Source: an uncultured Prevotellaceae bacterium
GTDB taxonomy: Bacteria > Bacteroidota > Bacteroidia > Bacteroidales > Bacteroidaceae
Direction of reading: 5' to 3'
Assembly (NCBI GenBank): GCA_946411565.1
Contig: CAMKEM010000004.1
Span: forward strand, 39,617-103,616
Length of the DNA: 64,000 nucleotides
The notes below the pieces were generated by a model. That model searched no databases. It saw only the letters and a list, made by a program, of their open reading frames with translations, and was not told where the DNA came from. Both the position numbers and the translations under genes were made by a program. The stretch's first letter is position 1. Each line of letters starts with the position of its first letter. Below are positions 43,518 through 52,998 of the stretch, piece after piece.

Positions 43518-43907
43518 TTATCCTATGATCTCCCAGAAATCTTCTGGTAAAGATATGTTTTCTATGTTCTTTGCATCCTTGAAAAGAGGAGCGATGTCTT
43601 GGGCGTTGAAACCTGCTATGCCACAGCCTATTGGGGTGACGAGAAACTGCTTTTCGGTATGTTGTGAGGCATAGGTTATGAACTCGTCAACGTATGGCTG
43701 TATGGTTTCTACGCCTCCTTGCATGGTTGGTATGGCGTATGATTGGCCTTGAATGCCGACACCTTTGCCCATTTCTGCTCCGAAATGCAGACGAGCCATT
43801 CGGGCTGCGCCTCCTCCGTGGAAACCGCCAAGATTAGAGCCAAAGACGAATATCTCGTTTGGTTGGAGAGTAGTTATAAACTCTGGTGTTATTCTGTTTT
43901 TCTGCAT
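43518..43907 (-). CDS. Macro-like / A1S_2505-type protein
   Basis: A 129-residue cytoplasmic protein. NEIFVFGSNLGGFHGGGAAR and PIGCGIAGFNAQDIAPLFKDA match a family often annotated as A1S_2505 or phage-related, with a macro-domain-like Gly-rich nucleotide loop. Binding of ADP-ribose or a related nucleotide is plausible but not demonstrated. It stands 31 bases downstream of the YqaA-like gene's end; the two may share a transcript. Confidence 0.75.
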   Translation of the reverse strand: MQKNRITPEFITTLQPNEIFVFGSNLGGFHGGGAARMARLHFGAEMGKGVGIQGQSYAIPTMQGGVETIQPYVDEFITYASQHTEKQFLVTPIGCGIAGFNAQDIAPLFKDAKNIENISLPEDFWEIIG

Positions 43908-43937
43908 AATTTAGGTATAGTTAGAATGGTTTAGATA

Positions 43938-44372
43938 CTATAAAAACGGCCATGCGATAATCATATACCTCATTACCTTGCCTATGCTTATGCTTATGAG
44001 GGTTATGAAAACGTTGGCTCTCATGAGTCCAAGTAATATCGAAATCGCACTTCCGAGAAGAGGAAGGAAGGCAAAGAATCCCATCCATGCGCCTCTTCCT
44101 CCCATGAACCGTTGGGCTTTGTCGAGACTTTCCTTCTTTACATGGAGATATTTCTCAATCCAGTCTGTTCTTCCCATTCGTCCTATGCTGTAATTGAACA
44201 TAGAGCCAGCGGTATTGCCTATTGAGGCGTATATCACCATTTCCCAAGGATCAACTCCTGCTGCAAGCATAGCCAGCATTACTGCCTCTGATGAAAATGG
44301 AAATACGCTACCTGCTATGAATGCTGCTATAAGCATTCCAATAGGACCATATTGTATTAGGAAATCAAGCAT
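43938..44372 (-). CDS. YqaA-like VTT-domain membrane protein
   Basis: A 144-residue protein with three to four hydrophobic segments. The VTT/DedA signature is SVFPFSSEAVMLAMLAAG and the central GNTAGSMFNYSIGRMG. VTT proteins scramble or flip polar lipids such as undecaprenyl phosphate or phosphatidylethanolamine; a similar role is inferred. It follows the polytopic membrane protein gene after four bases, so the two are co-transcribed. Confidence 0.85.
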   Translation of the reverse strand: MLDFLIQYGPIGMLIAAFIAGSVFPFSSEAVMLAMLAAGVDPWEMVIYASIGNTAGSMFNYSIGRMGRTDWIEKYLHVKKESLDKAQRFMGGRGAWMGFFAFLPLLGSAISILLGLMRANVFITLISISIGKVMRYMIIAWPFL

Positions 44373-44376
44373 GGTG

Positions 44377-45321
44377 CTATAGGATTGGAATATTGAAATG
44401 TTGGGTATAGATTGCCATTATTGATACCATCGCTATTATCGCTATTGTTATGATGAATACGATGTTTGTCAGTTTGGTGCTTGTCAACGAGAAATAATGT
44501 GCTGCATGCGGACTAACAGCTATAGCAAGCATCGCAAGGGTATAGTCGGCGTATGGTGGTACTATTGGGACAATAACCGTAAAGAATATTGCCAGCGTGA
44601 TGATTACATCGTATAGGGTTCTCGTTTTCAGTTTGTCCTTGTATGCAGTTCGGACGAAATGAATCCAACCTATCAGCATGAGAATCACCAATATAGCGTA
44701 GCAAACGAGATGCCCGACCGTTACTGTTGAGTAGTCGAACAATACGGAACCGTCATGCAAAGGCGTAAAATGGTTCTTTATCCAGTCGGTGTTTTCTTTA
44801 TATACAAAATACGGGATTAAAGTCCAGTATGGCAGGACAATTCCCATTACGATAGCGCTTACTGCCTTTAATGAAATTGCATATAGAGGGGTGCATAGCA
44901 ATAGTATTACTATCGGAAGAAAGTATAGGAAGGGTGTCCATATAATGCTTCCTGCACTTATCATTAATGCCATGCAGAATATGCTTGGCACTTCCTTCTT
45001 GTCTTTATAGCAGAAAAGCAGGAGATAGGTGCACAAAGCCATTAGTGTCTGGATTGTGCTTGTCTGCCAGCTTGTGGCTATTGTTGCCTGCATCGTGGCA
45101 AGCCAGAGGAATACGCAAGACATCATCCTCGATCTTATTCTCAGAAGTGTGTTGCGGTTATTCATCTCTGCCATCAGATAGGTACAAAAAGCTGTCAGCA
45201 AGAGTGGAATCCACAGTTTCTTGGAAACCACTCCTGCTGCAAACCATATCAGTATGCTAATAATAGCTGATACTGGTAGGGCTAATGAACTTTCTGCTAC
45301 TCTATTCTGAAATCGTTTCAT
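44377..45321 (-). CDS. Polytopic membrane protein of unknown function
   Basis: About 314 residues with nine or ten TM helices and short loops (LPVSAIISILIWFAAGVV, LLLTAFCTYLMAEM, PFLYFLPIVILLLCTPLYA). ATG 45321 (MKRFQNRVAE) is chosen, because the extension to 45363 would be encoded by a repeat arm (45327-45443). No catalytic motif is recognised. It may handle a lipid substrate with the YqaA-like neighbour. Confidence 0.78.
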   Translation of the reverse strand: MKRFQNRVAESSLALPVSAIISILIWFAAGVVSKKLWIPLLLTAFCTYLMAEMNNRNTLLRIRSRMMSCVFLWLATMQATIATSWQTSTIQTLMALCTYLLLFCYKDKKEVPSIFCMALMISAGSIIWTPFLYFLPIVILLLCTPLYAISLKAVSAIVMGIVLPYWTLIPYFVYKENTDWIKNHFTPLHDGSVLFDYSTVTVGHLVCYAILVILMLIGWIHFVRTAYKDKLKTRTLYDVIITLAIFFTVIVPIVPPYADYTLAMLAIAVSPHAAHYFSLTSTKLTNIVFIITIAIIAMVSIMAIYTQHFNIPIL

Positions 45322-45326
45322 CAGGT

Positions 45327-45443
45327 TAAATGAATAATGAAAAGTGAAAAATGAAAAATACAAGTTACTTTTTTTGCTTTATAGTAGTAATCTGTATTTT
45401 TTAATTTTTCATTTTTAATTTTTCATTTTTAATTTTTCATTTA
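45327..45443. repeat. Paired 'tgaaaaa' word repeat
   Basis: Left arm of 'atgaaaagtgaaaaatg' words up to 45362, loop 'agttac...gtaatc', right arm of 'tttttcatttttaattttt' words. It reaches the stop region of purD. Same family as 36938 and 46756; the loop is most similar to that at 46756. Confidence 0.82.
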
Positions 45444-46712
45444 TTATAGATCCTGCCCTATATCAGAACGGAAATACTTATCCGTGAACTGAATCTTCTG
45501 TGCCTCGGCAAAGCTCTTCTGAAGAGCCTCTTCCTTGTTCTTGCCGTAAGAGCTAACAGCAATAACACGACCGCCGGCTGTTACCACCTGACCGTCCTTG
45601 GTCGCTGTTCCTGCATGGAACACGATACTGCCCTCAACATCCTTGATGCCTGTGATTGGGTAGCCCTTTACATATTCCTGTGGATAGCCACCGCTAACGA
45701 GCATTACACATACAGCGGCACGCTCGTCAAATTCTATAGTACGCTTGTCGAGATCCTCATTAGCAACACCCTCAAAGAGATCAACGATATCACTCTTGAG
45801 ACGAAGCATAACACTCTCAGTTTCAGGGTCTCCCATACGACAGTTATACTCGATTACCATTGGTTCGCCGTTCACGTTGATAAGACCGAAGAAGATAAAA
45901 CCCTTATAAACGATGCCTTCCTCTGCAAGACCTTCAACTGTTGGACGGATGATGCGCTCGTCAACCTTCTGCATCCACTCCTTTGTTGCGAATGGAACAG
46001 GTGTCACGCTACCCATACCGCCAGTATTGAGACCTGTATCGTGCTCGCCGATACGCTTGTAGTCCTTTGCCTCTGGAAGAATCTTGTAGTTCTTGCCGTC
46101 GGTAAGAACGAATACTGAGCACTCGATACCTGAAAGGAATTCCTCGATAACGACACGTGAAGAAGCGTTGCCGAACATACCGCCAAGCATCTCGCGAAGC
46201 TCTTTCTTTGCCTCCTCAAGATTGTCGATGATGAGCACACCCTTACCTGCGCAAAGACCGTCAGCCTTCAGAACGTAAGGAGCCTTCAAGGTTTCAAGGA
46301 ACTTACAACCTTCCTCTACGTGATTGCCGTCGAATGTCTCGTAAGCAGCAGTAGGGATGTTATGACGCTTCATGAAAGCCTTTGCGAAGTCCTTAGAGCC
46401 TTCGAGAACAGCACCAGCCTTTGAAGGACCGATAACTGGAATGTTCTTTGTGCGCTCGTCATTCAGAAGATTGTCGTAGATGCCCTTTACCAATGGATCC
46501 TCAGGACCTACAACTACCATATTTACGCCATTCTCAACAACGAATGCCTTGATAGCCTCGAAGTCGTCGGCCTTGATAGCTACGTTTTCACCAACCTCAC
46601 CAGTTCCTGCGTTACCAGGAGCGATGAAAAGTTTCTCACACTTTGCGCTCTGCGCAATCTTCCATGCCAAGGCGTGTTCGCGACCGCCTGAACCTAATAG
46701 TAAAATCTTCAT
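45444..46712 (-). CDS. purD: Phosphoribosylamine-glycine ligase
   Basis: A 422-residue ATP-grasp enzyme (GARS), step two of purine synthesis. Motifs: [67 protein letters not shown], and [12 protein letters not shown] at the metal site. Full length. Word repeats flank both ends. Confidence 0.97.
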   Translation of the reverse strand: MKILLLGSGGREHALAWKIAQSAKCEKLFIAPGNAGTGEVGENVAIKADDFEAIKAFVVENGVNMVVVGPEDPLVKGIYDNLLNDERTKNIPVIGPSKAGAVLEGSKDFAKAFMKRHNIPTAAYETFDGNHVEEGCKFLETLKAPYVLKADGLCAGKGVLIIDNLEEAKKELREMLGGMFGNASSRVVIEEFLSGIECSVFVLTDGKNYKILPEAKDYKRIGEHDTGLNTGGMGSVTPVPFATKEWMQKVDERIIRPTVEGLAEEGIVYKGFIFFGLINVNGEPMVIEYNCRMGDPETESVMLRLKSDIVDLFEGVANEDLDKRTIEFDERAAVCVMLVSGGYPQEYVKGYPITGIKDVEGSIVFHAGTATKDGQVVTAGGRVIAVSSYGKNKEEALQKSFAEAQKIQFTDKYFRSDIGQDL

Positions 46713-46755
46713 ATAAGACCTTTATCTGTTATTATTAATTTCGTGTTGTATATTG

Positions 46756-46852
46756 AAATGAAAAATGAAAAGTGAAAAATGAAAAATACAAGTTACCTTC
46801 TTCGATCTAAAGTTGTAATCTGTATTTTATAATTTTTCATTTTTAATTTTTC
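46756..46852. repeat. Paired 'tgaaaaa' word repeat
   Basis: Arms 46756-46790 and about 46820-46852, loop 'agttacc...gtaatc' very like the element at 45327. It ends within the final codons of the DPP IV gene. Confidence 0.82.
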
Positions 46853-49005
46853 CCATTTAGATAATCCTCAAAATACCTCGTGATCCTCTCATGCAGATGC
46901 ACGCTCTTATGCCCCTTCATGTTATGCCCCTCGCCTGGGTAGGCGAAGAAATCGGGCTGAGTGCCAGCCTCACTACATGCATTAAGGAACATAAGGCAGT
47001 TCTGGGGAACAACCGTAGGGTCGTTCATACCTGTGATGATCTGAAGCCTGCCCTTGAGGTTCTTAGCCTTGTTCAAGAGAGAAGTCTGCTCGTAGCCCTC
47101 TGGATTCGTCTGGGGAGTATCCATATAGCGTTCGCCATACATCACCTCGTACCATTTCCAGTCGATTACAGGACCACCTGCCACTCCCACCTTGAACACG
47201 TCAGGATAGTTGGTCATGAGGGATATCGTCATAAATCCGCCAAAACTCCAGCCGTGAACGCCGAGCCTGTCTGCATCTACGTAAGGAAGTGACTTTAGAT
47301 AATTCACTCCACACATCTGATCCTTCATTTCTTCCTGACCAAGATGACGGAATGTTACCTGCTCAAACTCCTTGCCTCGGTTCTCTGAACCACGGTTGTC
47401 GAGAATGAAAAGGATATATCCCTTCTGAGCCATATAGGTTTCCCAAGAGCGTGAAGCCCAATGCCATGAGGCATCCACGTTATGAGCATGAGGACCGCCA
47501 TAGACGTAAACTACGGTTGGGTATTTCTTATTTGCATCAAAATCAGCAGGTCTAACCATTCGCCAATAGAGATCGGTCACTCCATCTGCAGCCTTGATAG
47601 TTCCGTTGATATACTCAGGAACTTGATAACCTTCCCACGGATCTTTTGCCGTAAGATAGCGGACAGGCTTCTTGTTTGTCGTAAAGAGAATATCAATATT
47701 ATGCGGAACGGTAGGCTCTGAATATGAGTCGGACATGTAAAGACCTGACTCGCTCAACTTGCCTTTGTGTACGCCCTTGCCTTTATCAACCATAGTGCGC
47801 TTGCCGTTTTCGATGTTCACGCTCCATAGGTTCATCTGAAGAGGATCTGCCTCGTTGCTTCTGATGATGACGCTTTTTGTCTTTGCGCAGAAACCGAGAA
47901 TCTCATCAACTACAAAGTTGCCCTTAGTGAGTTGCTTGAGTTTTATATCTCCGTTCAGATTTCCGACATAGAGATGCATATATCCATCCTTCTGACTCCA
48001 TAAAAGGAATTTCTGGTTGTTCCAAGGAATGAATGAGATAGGATGTAGAGGCTCTACGTATTTCTCGTCCTTTTCTGTATAGAGAGTGCGGATTTTCTCG
48101 CCACTTTCAGCAGAATATTCATCAAGAGTACAGTCGTTCTGATCTCGGTTCAGCTCAAACAGGTATATCTTCTTGCCGTCAGGCGACCATGAGATATTAG
48201 TGAAGTATCTGTCTGTTGGATCTCCTGCGTTGAGATAGATAGTCTTCTGAGAGTCAATATCATAAACGCCGATTGTCACCTTATGGCTTGTCATGCCAGC
48301 CATAGGGTATTTGTCGGGATCATGCTTTGCTTCTCTCTGGAAAAGATCAACCTGTGGATAGTCCTCCACCATACTCTGATCCATACGGTAGAAAGCAAGT
48401 TTCTTGCCATCCTCTGACCAGAAAGTGCCTTTTTCTATGCCGAACTCATTTCTGTGAACGCTCTGGCCATATACTATTTCCCTGCTTCCATCGGTTGAAA
48501 GCTGGGTAGTCTTGCCATCTGCGGTACGCACGAAGAGGTTATTATTTTCAAGATATGCATCTGCCTTACTCTTGGCATTCCACTCCAAAGAGCCTTTCTT
48601 GTCCTGACTCCATACAAGTTTCTTTGCCTTGAAGTCGATGAGCATACGCTTTGTCTTGTTGCTTACAAGTACAAGCGATTCCCTTGAGTATGGGAACTTT
48701 GCATTGAGAAGAGTCCTAACCACATTCTCACCTTCAAGACCTGCCCAAGTGTTTAGGTCGCTGAGGGTAAAAAGATGCGTTTCACTTGCATTTACCTTAT
48801 TAATAAGGGAAACGCTCTCCACGTCAAGGTGCATAAGCTCATCGCCCCACCATGTGGTGTAGCGATTCTCAGGTCGCATATTGCGATAGTTGTTACCACC
48901 GAAGTTGAGATCCTCCAGCGTGAACAACTTCTTGTCCTGTGCCTGCATCATAGTCGTGGTTAGGAGTGTCAGGAATAGTATGACAAGACGATTAATCCTC
49001 ATCAT
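46843..49005 (-). CDS. Dipeptidyl peptidase IV (S9B)
   Basis: About 720 residues: signal peptide MMRINRLVILFLTLLTTTMMQAQ, N-terminal beta-propeller, and C-terminal alpha/beta hydrolase. The catalytic triad is visible: Ser in GWSFGGFM, Asp in GMNDPTVVPQN and His in GEGHNMKGH. It removes X-Pro dipeptides from peptides in the periplasm. Start 49005 is chosen because it begins the signal peptide; the frame upstream is the shadow of the charged tail of the neighbouring gene. It overlaps that gene's end by 14 bases. Confidence 0.94.
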   Translation of the reverse strand: MMRINRLVILFLTLLTTTMMQAQDKKLFTLEDLNFGGNNYRNMRPENRYTTWWGDELMHLDVESVSLINKVNASETHLFTLSDLNTWAGLEGENVVRTLLNAKFPYSRESLVLVSNKTKRMLIDFKAKKLVWSQDKKGSLEWNAKSKADAYLENNNLFVRTADGKTTQLSTDGSREIVYGQSVHRNEFGIEKGTFWSEDGKKLAFYRMDQSMVEDYPQVDLFQREAKHDPDKYPMAGMTSHKVTIGVYDIDSQKTIYLNAGDPTDRYFTNISWSPDGKKIYLFELNRDQNDCTLDEYSAESGEKIRTLYTEKDEKYVEPLHPISFIPWNNQKFLLWSQKDGYMHLYVGNLNGDIKLKQLTKGNFVVDEILGFCAKTKSVIIRSNEADPLQMNLWSVNIENGKRTMVDKGKGVHKGKLSESGLYMSDSYSEPTVPHNIDILFTTNKKPVRYLTAKDPWEGYQVPEYINGTIKAADGVTDLYWRMVRPADFDANKKYPTVVYVYGGPHAHNVDASWHWASRSWETYMAQKGYILFILDNRGSENRGKEFEQVTFRHLGQEEMKDQMCGVNYLKSLPYVDADRLGVHGWSFGGFMTISLMTNYPDVFKVGVAGGPVIDWKWYEVMYGERYMDTPQTNPEGYEQTSLLNKAKNLKGRLQIITGMNDPTVVPQNCLMFLNACSEAGTQPDFFAYPGEGHNMKGHKSVHLHERITRYFEDYLNGKN

Positions 49006-50509
49006 CGTCCATGAAGTCGTTTTTGAACTTGCTATCGCGCTTGCCACCTTTGCCGCCCTTGAAATCGTCACGCTTGCCGAATGGCTTCTTGCCCTTACGA
49101 TCCTCACGGTCAAATTTCTTGCCGCCCTTCTTGCGGTCGCCACCATCACGGTCTTCGCGCTTGAAGTTCTTGCGTTCTCTGTGTTCGCGCTCCTGCTTCT
49201 CTGCCTCACGACGACGCTCAAGTGAGAGGAACTTGAATGAGCGAATATCCTGCTCTTCGTTCTCCTCCTGCTCGTCCATACGCTGCTTGAACTCACGATT
49301 CTTCTTGAATCTGTGCTTCTCAGCCATCTGTCTCTTCTCTTCCTCTGTCTTTACAACGCCACCCTCAGCACGGAAATCGCTGAAACGACCATTGAAAAGA
49401 CAATACTTTCTGAACTCACACTCAAGTGAGCCATTGTAGAGAGGAATCTTGATGCTTGGCTTCAGACGGATCTGCTCAAAGCACTCCTGACGATAACTAA
49501 GAACCCATGCCTCGTTATCCTTGAAGCAGTTCTTCAGCTTGTCGCCGATCATCTTGTATGTAGCCAAGAGGTTAGGGGTAGAGATACGCTCTCCGTATGG
49601 TGGGTTTGTCACCATGATAGCCTTCTCCTTTGGCTGCTTGAAATCGGCAAAGTCTGCCTGCTCTATTATGACATCCTTGCTAAGACCAGCTGCACGCACG
49701 TTGAGGGATGCTGTATTAACAGCCTTCATATCAATATCATAGCCGTAGATCTTATGCTCGAACTCACGTTCACGAGAATCGTCGTTGTAGATCTCGTCAA
49801 AGAGGTCTGCGTCAAAGTCAGGCCACTTCTCGAAGGCGAACTCCTTGCGGAAAACACCTGGTGAGATATTGCGTGCAATAAGTGCTGCCTCTACCACGAT
49901 AGTACCAGAGCCACACATAGGGTCGATGAAATCAGTCTCGCCCTTCCAGCCTGTCATGAGAATCATACCGGCTGCAAGAACCTCATTAAGAGGAGCTTCT
50001 ACGCTCTCCTGACGATAGCCACGACGATGCAGAGACTCACCACTTGAGTCGAGAGCAACGGTAGCGTCATTATCTGAGATATGAATGCTGATGCGTATGT
50101 CCGGACTTGAAACGGAAATGTTAGGACGCTCGCCTGTTTTCTCACGGAACTGATCCACGATTGCATCCTTCACCTTGTATGTCACGAAACGTGAGTTGCG
50201 GAAATCCTCCGAATAAACTACAGAATCAACAGAGAAAGTCTTTCCCTTCCCGATATACTCGCTCCAGTCAATCTCCTGTACCTTCTCGTACATTTCCTCG
50301 GCAGATGATGCCTTGAATGTTGCGATAGGCTTGAGGATGCGGATGGCTGTATGCAACTGGAAGTTGGCACGGTACATCATCTCCTTGTCGCCGATGAAGC
50401 TTACCATGCGATTACCCTTTTCAATATTCTTAGCTCCGAGTTCTGTCAACTCCTGAGCCAGTACTTCTTCAAGACCCATGAAGGTCTTTGCTATCATTTT
50501 AAATTCCAT
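48992..50509 (-). CDS. THUMP-domain 23S rRNA guanine-N2 methyltransferase (RlmL-N-like) with basic tail
   Basis: About 505 residues. N-terminal THUMP/ferredoxin-like region (AKTFMGLEEVLAQELTELGA), Rossmann methyltransferase with DPMCGSGTIVVEAALIARN and catalytic TNPPYGER. The last about 115 residues are a highly charged Lys/Arg/Glu/Asp tail ending DFMDDDED, probably disordered RNA-binding. Start 50509 is preferred; ATG 50515 would add two residues and lengthen the overlap with cysE. It modifies 23S rRNA in the cytoplasm. Confidence 0.92.
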   Translation of the reverse strand: MEFKMIAKTFMGLEEVLAQELTELGAKNIEKGNRMVSFIGDKEMMYRANFQLHTAIRILKPIATFKASSAEEMYEKVQEIDWSEYIGKGKTFSVDSVVYSEDFRNSRFVTYKVKDAIVDQFREKTGERPNISVSSPDIRISIHISDNDATVALDSSGESLHRRGYRQESVEAPLNEVLAAGMILMTGWKGETDFIDPMCGSGTIVVEAALIARNISPGVFRKEFAFEKWPDFDADLFDEIYNDDSREREFEHKIYGYDIDMKAVNTASLNVRAAGLSKDVIIEQADFADFKQPKEKAIMVTNPPYGERISTPNLLATYKMIGDKLKNCFKDNEAWVLSYRQECFEQIRLKPSIKIPLYNGSLECEFRKYCLFNGRFSDFRAEGGVVKTEEEKRQMAEKHRFKKNREFKQRMDEQEENEEQDIRSFKFLSLERRREAEKQEREHRERKNFKREDRDGGDRKKGGKKFDREDRKGKKPFGKRDDFKGGKGGKRDSKFKNDFMDDDED

Positions 50510-51440
50510 ATCCATTAAGGTTGGTTGAGTTGTCGCGGAAACTCTTGTAAATCTTTGTATTTGGAGCTACATTCTCGGTAATCCAGATATTTGCGCCTAT
50601 TACGCAGCCTTTTCCTATTGTTATCCTTCCGAGAATGGTCGCATTACTATAAACTATCACATTATCCTCAAGAATTGGGTGGCGAGGTATTCCCTTGATA
50701 GGGTTGCCGTTCTCATCAAGAGGGAAACTAAGTGCACCAAGCGTTACGCCCTGGTACAGCTTTACGTTGTCTCCGATGATACACGTTGCACCTATCACAA
50801 CGCCCGTTCCGTGGTCAATAGTGAAGTGATGACCTATTGAAGCTGCTGGGTGTATGTCGATACCGGTCTCTGAATGGGCCAGTTCCGAGATCATTCGAGG
50901 GATGAGTGGTACGCCAAGAACATGAAGCTCATGGGCGATACGATAGTTCACCAATGCCTTTATCACAGGATAGCATGAGATAATCTCGCCAAAGTTCACA
51001 GCTGCCGGGTCGCCGTTGTAGGCAGCCTCGATGTCAGTTGCGAGTGTCTTACGGATCTCTGGGAGTCGTGCAATAAGCTGGTTAGTTATCTCTCTCGCTT
51101 TCTTCTGCAAACAATTGTCGTTGTCGAGACAGTCTTTGTCATCATCGCAATCCTCATCAGCAAAGCATAGACCAGCCATTATCTGCTGGAAGAGCAGTTT
51201 ATGCAATCTCTCAAGGTCTATGCCGATGTGATAGGGTAGGGTGTGTCTGTTGACCGATGACTGGCCGTAGTAGCCGGGGAACAATATGCCACGGGCAAGC
51301 TGTATAATTTCAGATAATGCATCTCCTGAAGGCAGAGGATTGCCTTCCTGATGCTGATGGAACAGACCTTTGAGCGATTCGCTGTCTGAAAGCCTGCTCA
51401 CCGTCTCGATGAGCGTCTTATTTGTACTTGATGGTGTCAT
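50499..51440 (-). CDS. cysE: Serine O-acetyltransferase
   Basis: A 313-residue serine acetyltransferase, first step of cysteine synthesis. An N-terminal helical domain is followed by left-handed beta-helix hexapeptide repeats (DIHPAASIGHHFTIDHGTGVVIG, YSNATILGRITIGKGCVIGAN). The catalytic His is in IDHGTG. A poly-Asp/Cys stretch (ADEDCDDDKDCLDNDNC) near residues 95-110 is unusual. A -7 box TAATTTTG (51476-51469) lies upstream. It overlaps the methyltransferase gene by about 11 bases. Confidence 0.94.
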   Translation of the reverse strand: MTPSSTNKTLIETVSRLSDSESLKGLFHQHQEGNPLPSGDALSEIIQLARGILFPGYYGQSSVNRHTLPYHIGIDLERLHKLLFQQIMAGLCFADEDCDDDKDCLDNDNCLQKKAREITNQLIARLPEIRKTLATDIEAAYNGDPAAVNFGEIISCYPVIKALVNYRIAHELHVLGVPLIPRMISELAHSETGIDIHPAASIGHHFTIDHGTGVVIGATCIIGDNVKLYQGVTLGALSFPLDENGNPIKGIPRHPILEDNVIVYSNATILGRITIGKGCVIGANIWITENVAPNTKIYKSFRDNSTNLNGYGI

Positions 51441-51468
51441 CTTTTTTGTTGTGTCAATAAATTTGTTG

Positions 51469-51476
51469 CAAAATTA
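51469..51476 (-). promoter_or_regulatory. -7 element for cysE
   Basis: TAATTTTG on the minus strand, 29 bases before the ATG; no good -33 TTTG. Confidence 0.6.
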
Positions 51477-51571
51477 ATAAAATTACTTATAAATAAAGAA
51501 CTTTCGTAGAAAAAAATAATAAAAAAACTTAGTAATTCGTAATTCGCAATTCGTAATTTGCAATTAATATG

Positions 51572-51579
51572 TATCTTTG
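51572..51579 (+). promoter_or_regulatory. -7 element giving a near-leaderless start
   Basis: TATCTTTG ends nine bases before ATG 51588. This rules out the in-frame ATG at 51558 as the main start. Confidence 0.72.
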
Positions 51580-51587
51580 CATTCGTA

Positions 51588-52574
51588 ATGAGTAAGAAAG
51601 CACAGAATTTTTTCCTGCTCTTTGGACTAGCCGTCCTCGGAGTTATGGTATGTCAACTGGATTTCCAAGAAGCGTGGCGTGGTATGTGCCATGCAGGTTA
51701 TTGGTTCGTTGCGGTTGTGGTTCTATGGGCATTTCTCTATATCTTCAATGCCTCTGCATGGTATATCATCATCCGTTCTGATGGAAGTCCTGAAACCCGA
51801 AAACTAAGTTTCTCATACATCTATCGCCTTACCGTCTCTGGTTTCGCTCTTAACTATGCCACTCCTGGAGGACTTATGGGAGGAGAGCCTTATCGCATCA
51901 TGTCAATCTCTCCATTTATTGGCAAGGAAAAGGCTTCTTCATCGGTCATTCTTTATGCCATGACTCATATGTTCAGCCATTTCTGGTTCTGGGCGATAAG
52001 TATCATTTTATTCCTCATTACACAGACCTTGACAACCAATCTTACCATACTCCTTGCCCTTTGCACGGGATTCTGTATTCTCGGACTTTGGTTCTTTATG
52101 GCTGGCTATCGTAAAGGCTTGGCAAATAGAGTGTTGAGCGTGGCTCGTCATATCCCGATACTAAAGAAATGGGCACGTCCTTTTGTTGAATCTCACAAGG
52201 AACAGCTTGACACAATTGATAGTCAGATCTCTGCTCTTCATGCACAGAATCCAAAGACTTTTGTAACGGCTGTTCTTCTTGAACTTGTCTGTCGAATAAT
52301 ATCATCTTTGGAGATTTATTTCATCCTTCTTGTTTTGATGCCAGAGGTGAGTTTTATTCAATGTATTCTTGTCCTTGCCTTCACCTCTCTCTTTGCCAAT
52401 CTTCTCTTTTTCATTCCACTTCAATTAGGTGGTAGAGAGGGTGGTTTCTTGATGTCGATAACAGCCTTTGGAATATCATCTGGTAGTGCTGCTTTCGTGG
52501 CTCTCATGGTTCGTCTTCGTGAACTTATCTGGACGGCAATAGGTCTCGCGCTTATCAAGTTTAGCGGGAAGTGA
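51588..52574 (+). CDS. Flippase-like membrane protein (LPG synthase TM / UPF0104 family)
   Basis: About 328 residues, six to eight TM helices, of the family that forms the membrane part of lysylphosphatidylglycerol synthases (AglD/MprF-N-like). Characteristic stretch: GFALNYATPGGLMGGEPYRIM, and near the C-terminus LLFFIPLQLGGREGGF. Family members flip or modify polar lipids; the following genes suggest head-group chemistry, so a lipid substrate is plausible. Start chosen from the -7 box position. Confidence 0.85.
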   Translation: MSKKAQNFFLLFGLAVLGVMVCQLDFQEAWRGMCHAGYWFVAVVVLWAFLYIFNASAWYIIIRSDGSPETRKLSFSYIYRLTVSGFALNYATPGGLMGGEPYRIMSISPFIGKEKASSSVILYAMTHMFSHFWFWAISIILFLITQTLTTNLTILLALCTGFCILGLWFFMAGYRKGLANRVLSVARHIPILKKWARPFVESHKEQLDTIDSQISALHAQNPKTFVTAVLLELVCRIISSLEIYFILLVLMPEVSFIQCILVLAFTSLFANLLFFIPLQLGGREGGFLMSITAFGISSGSAAFVALMVRLRELIWTAIGLALIKFSGK

Positions 52575-52704
52575 TGAATGAAGATTGTAAAAGCAAGCTG
52601 CTTGGGGGAAAGTAAATAATCTGTAAATTTATTCAGAAGGGTTTTAAGTGAGATGATTGGGCATAGGTATCGACCTTCTGCCCTCGCTTTTTGTGTACTT
52701 TACC

Positions 52705-52800
52705 TCCGATGTTACTCCATCGCTACTCCATCGTTACTCCATCGCAAGTCCATCGTTTCGATGGAGATGATATGGAGTAACTATGGAGATGCGATGGACT
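52705..52800. repeat. Palindromic element P5, twin of P4
   Basis: Centre TCCATCGTTTCGATGGA (52749-52764) with 'actccatcg' words on both sides. It shares its centre with P4, 20 kb away. The 424-base gap 52575-52998 contains this and the next promoter; no gene is seen. Confidence 0.85.
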
Positions 52801-52981
52801 TATAGCGAAGGAATAGGGGAGGAGCGAGGGTGGTGATAGTGATCAGGATGAGCTAAAAGACAAAAGCCTATAATCCAATACACGACTTAAAAAATGTTTC
52901 GATAATACTGATAAATGTTATTATTTATAATAAAATCATAAGAAAAACATCGTTTTTGGTTATTTTCTTCGGTAAATTTAT

Positions 52982-52989
52982 TAATTTTG
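52982..52989 (+). promoter_or_regulatory. -7 element giving a near-leaderless start
   Basis: TAATTTTG ends nine bases before ATG 52999. The in-frame ATG at 52987 lies inside this box. Confidence 0.72.
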
Positions 52990-52998
52990 CATTCCGAA

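Noticed and set aside
45322..45363. N-terminal extension of the polytopic membrane protein
   Set aside because: It would be encoded by a repeat arm; ATG 45321 is natural.
48890..49439. Open frames opposite the charged tail of the RNA methyltransferase, and the extended N-terminus of DPP IV to 49296
   Set aside because: They arise from the Lys/Arg/Asp-rich tail; the DPP IV signal peptide at 49005 marks the real start.
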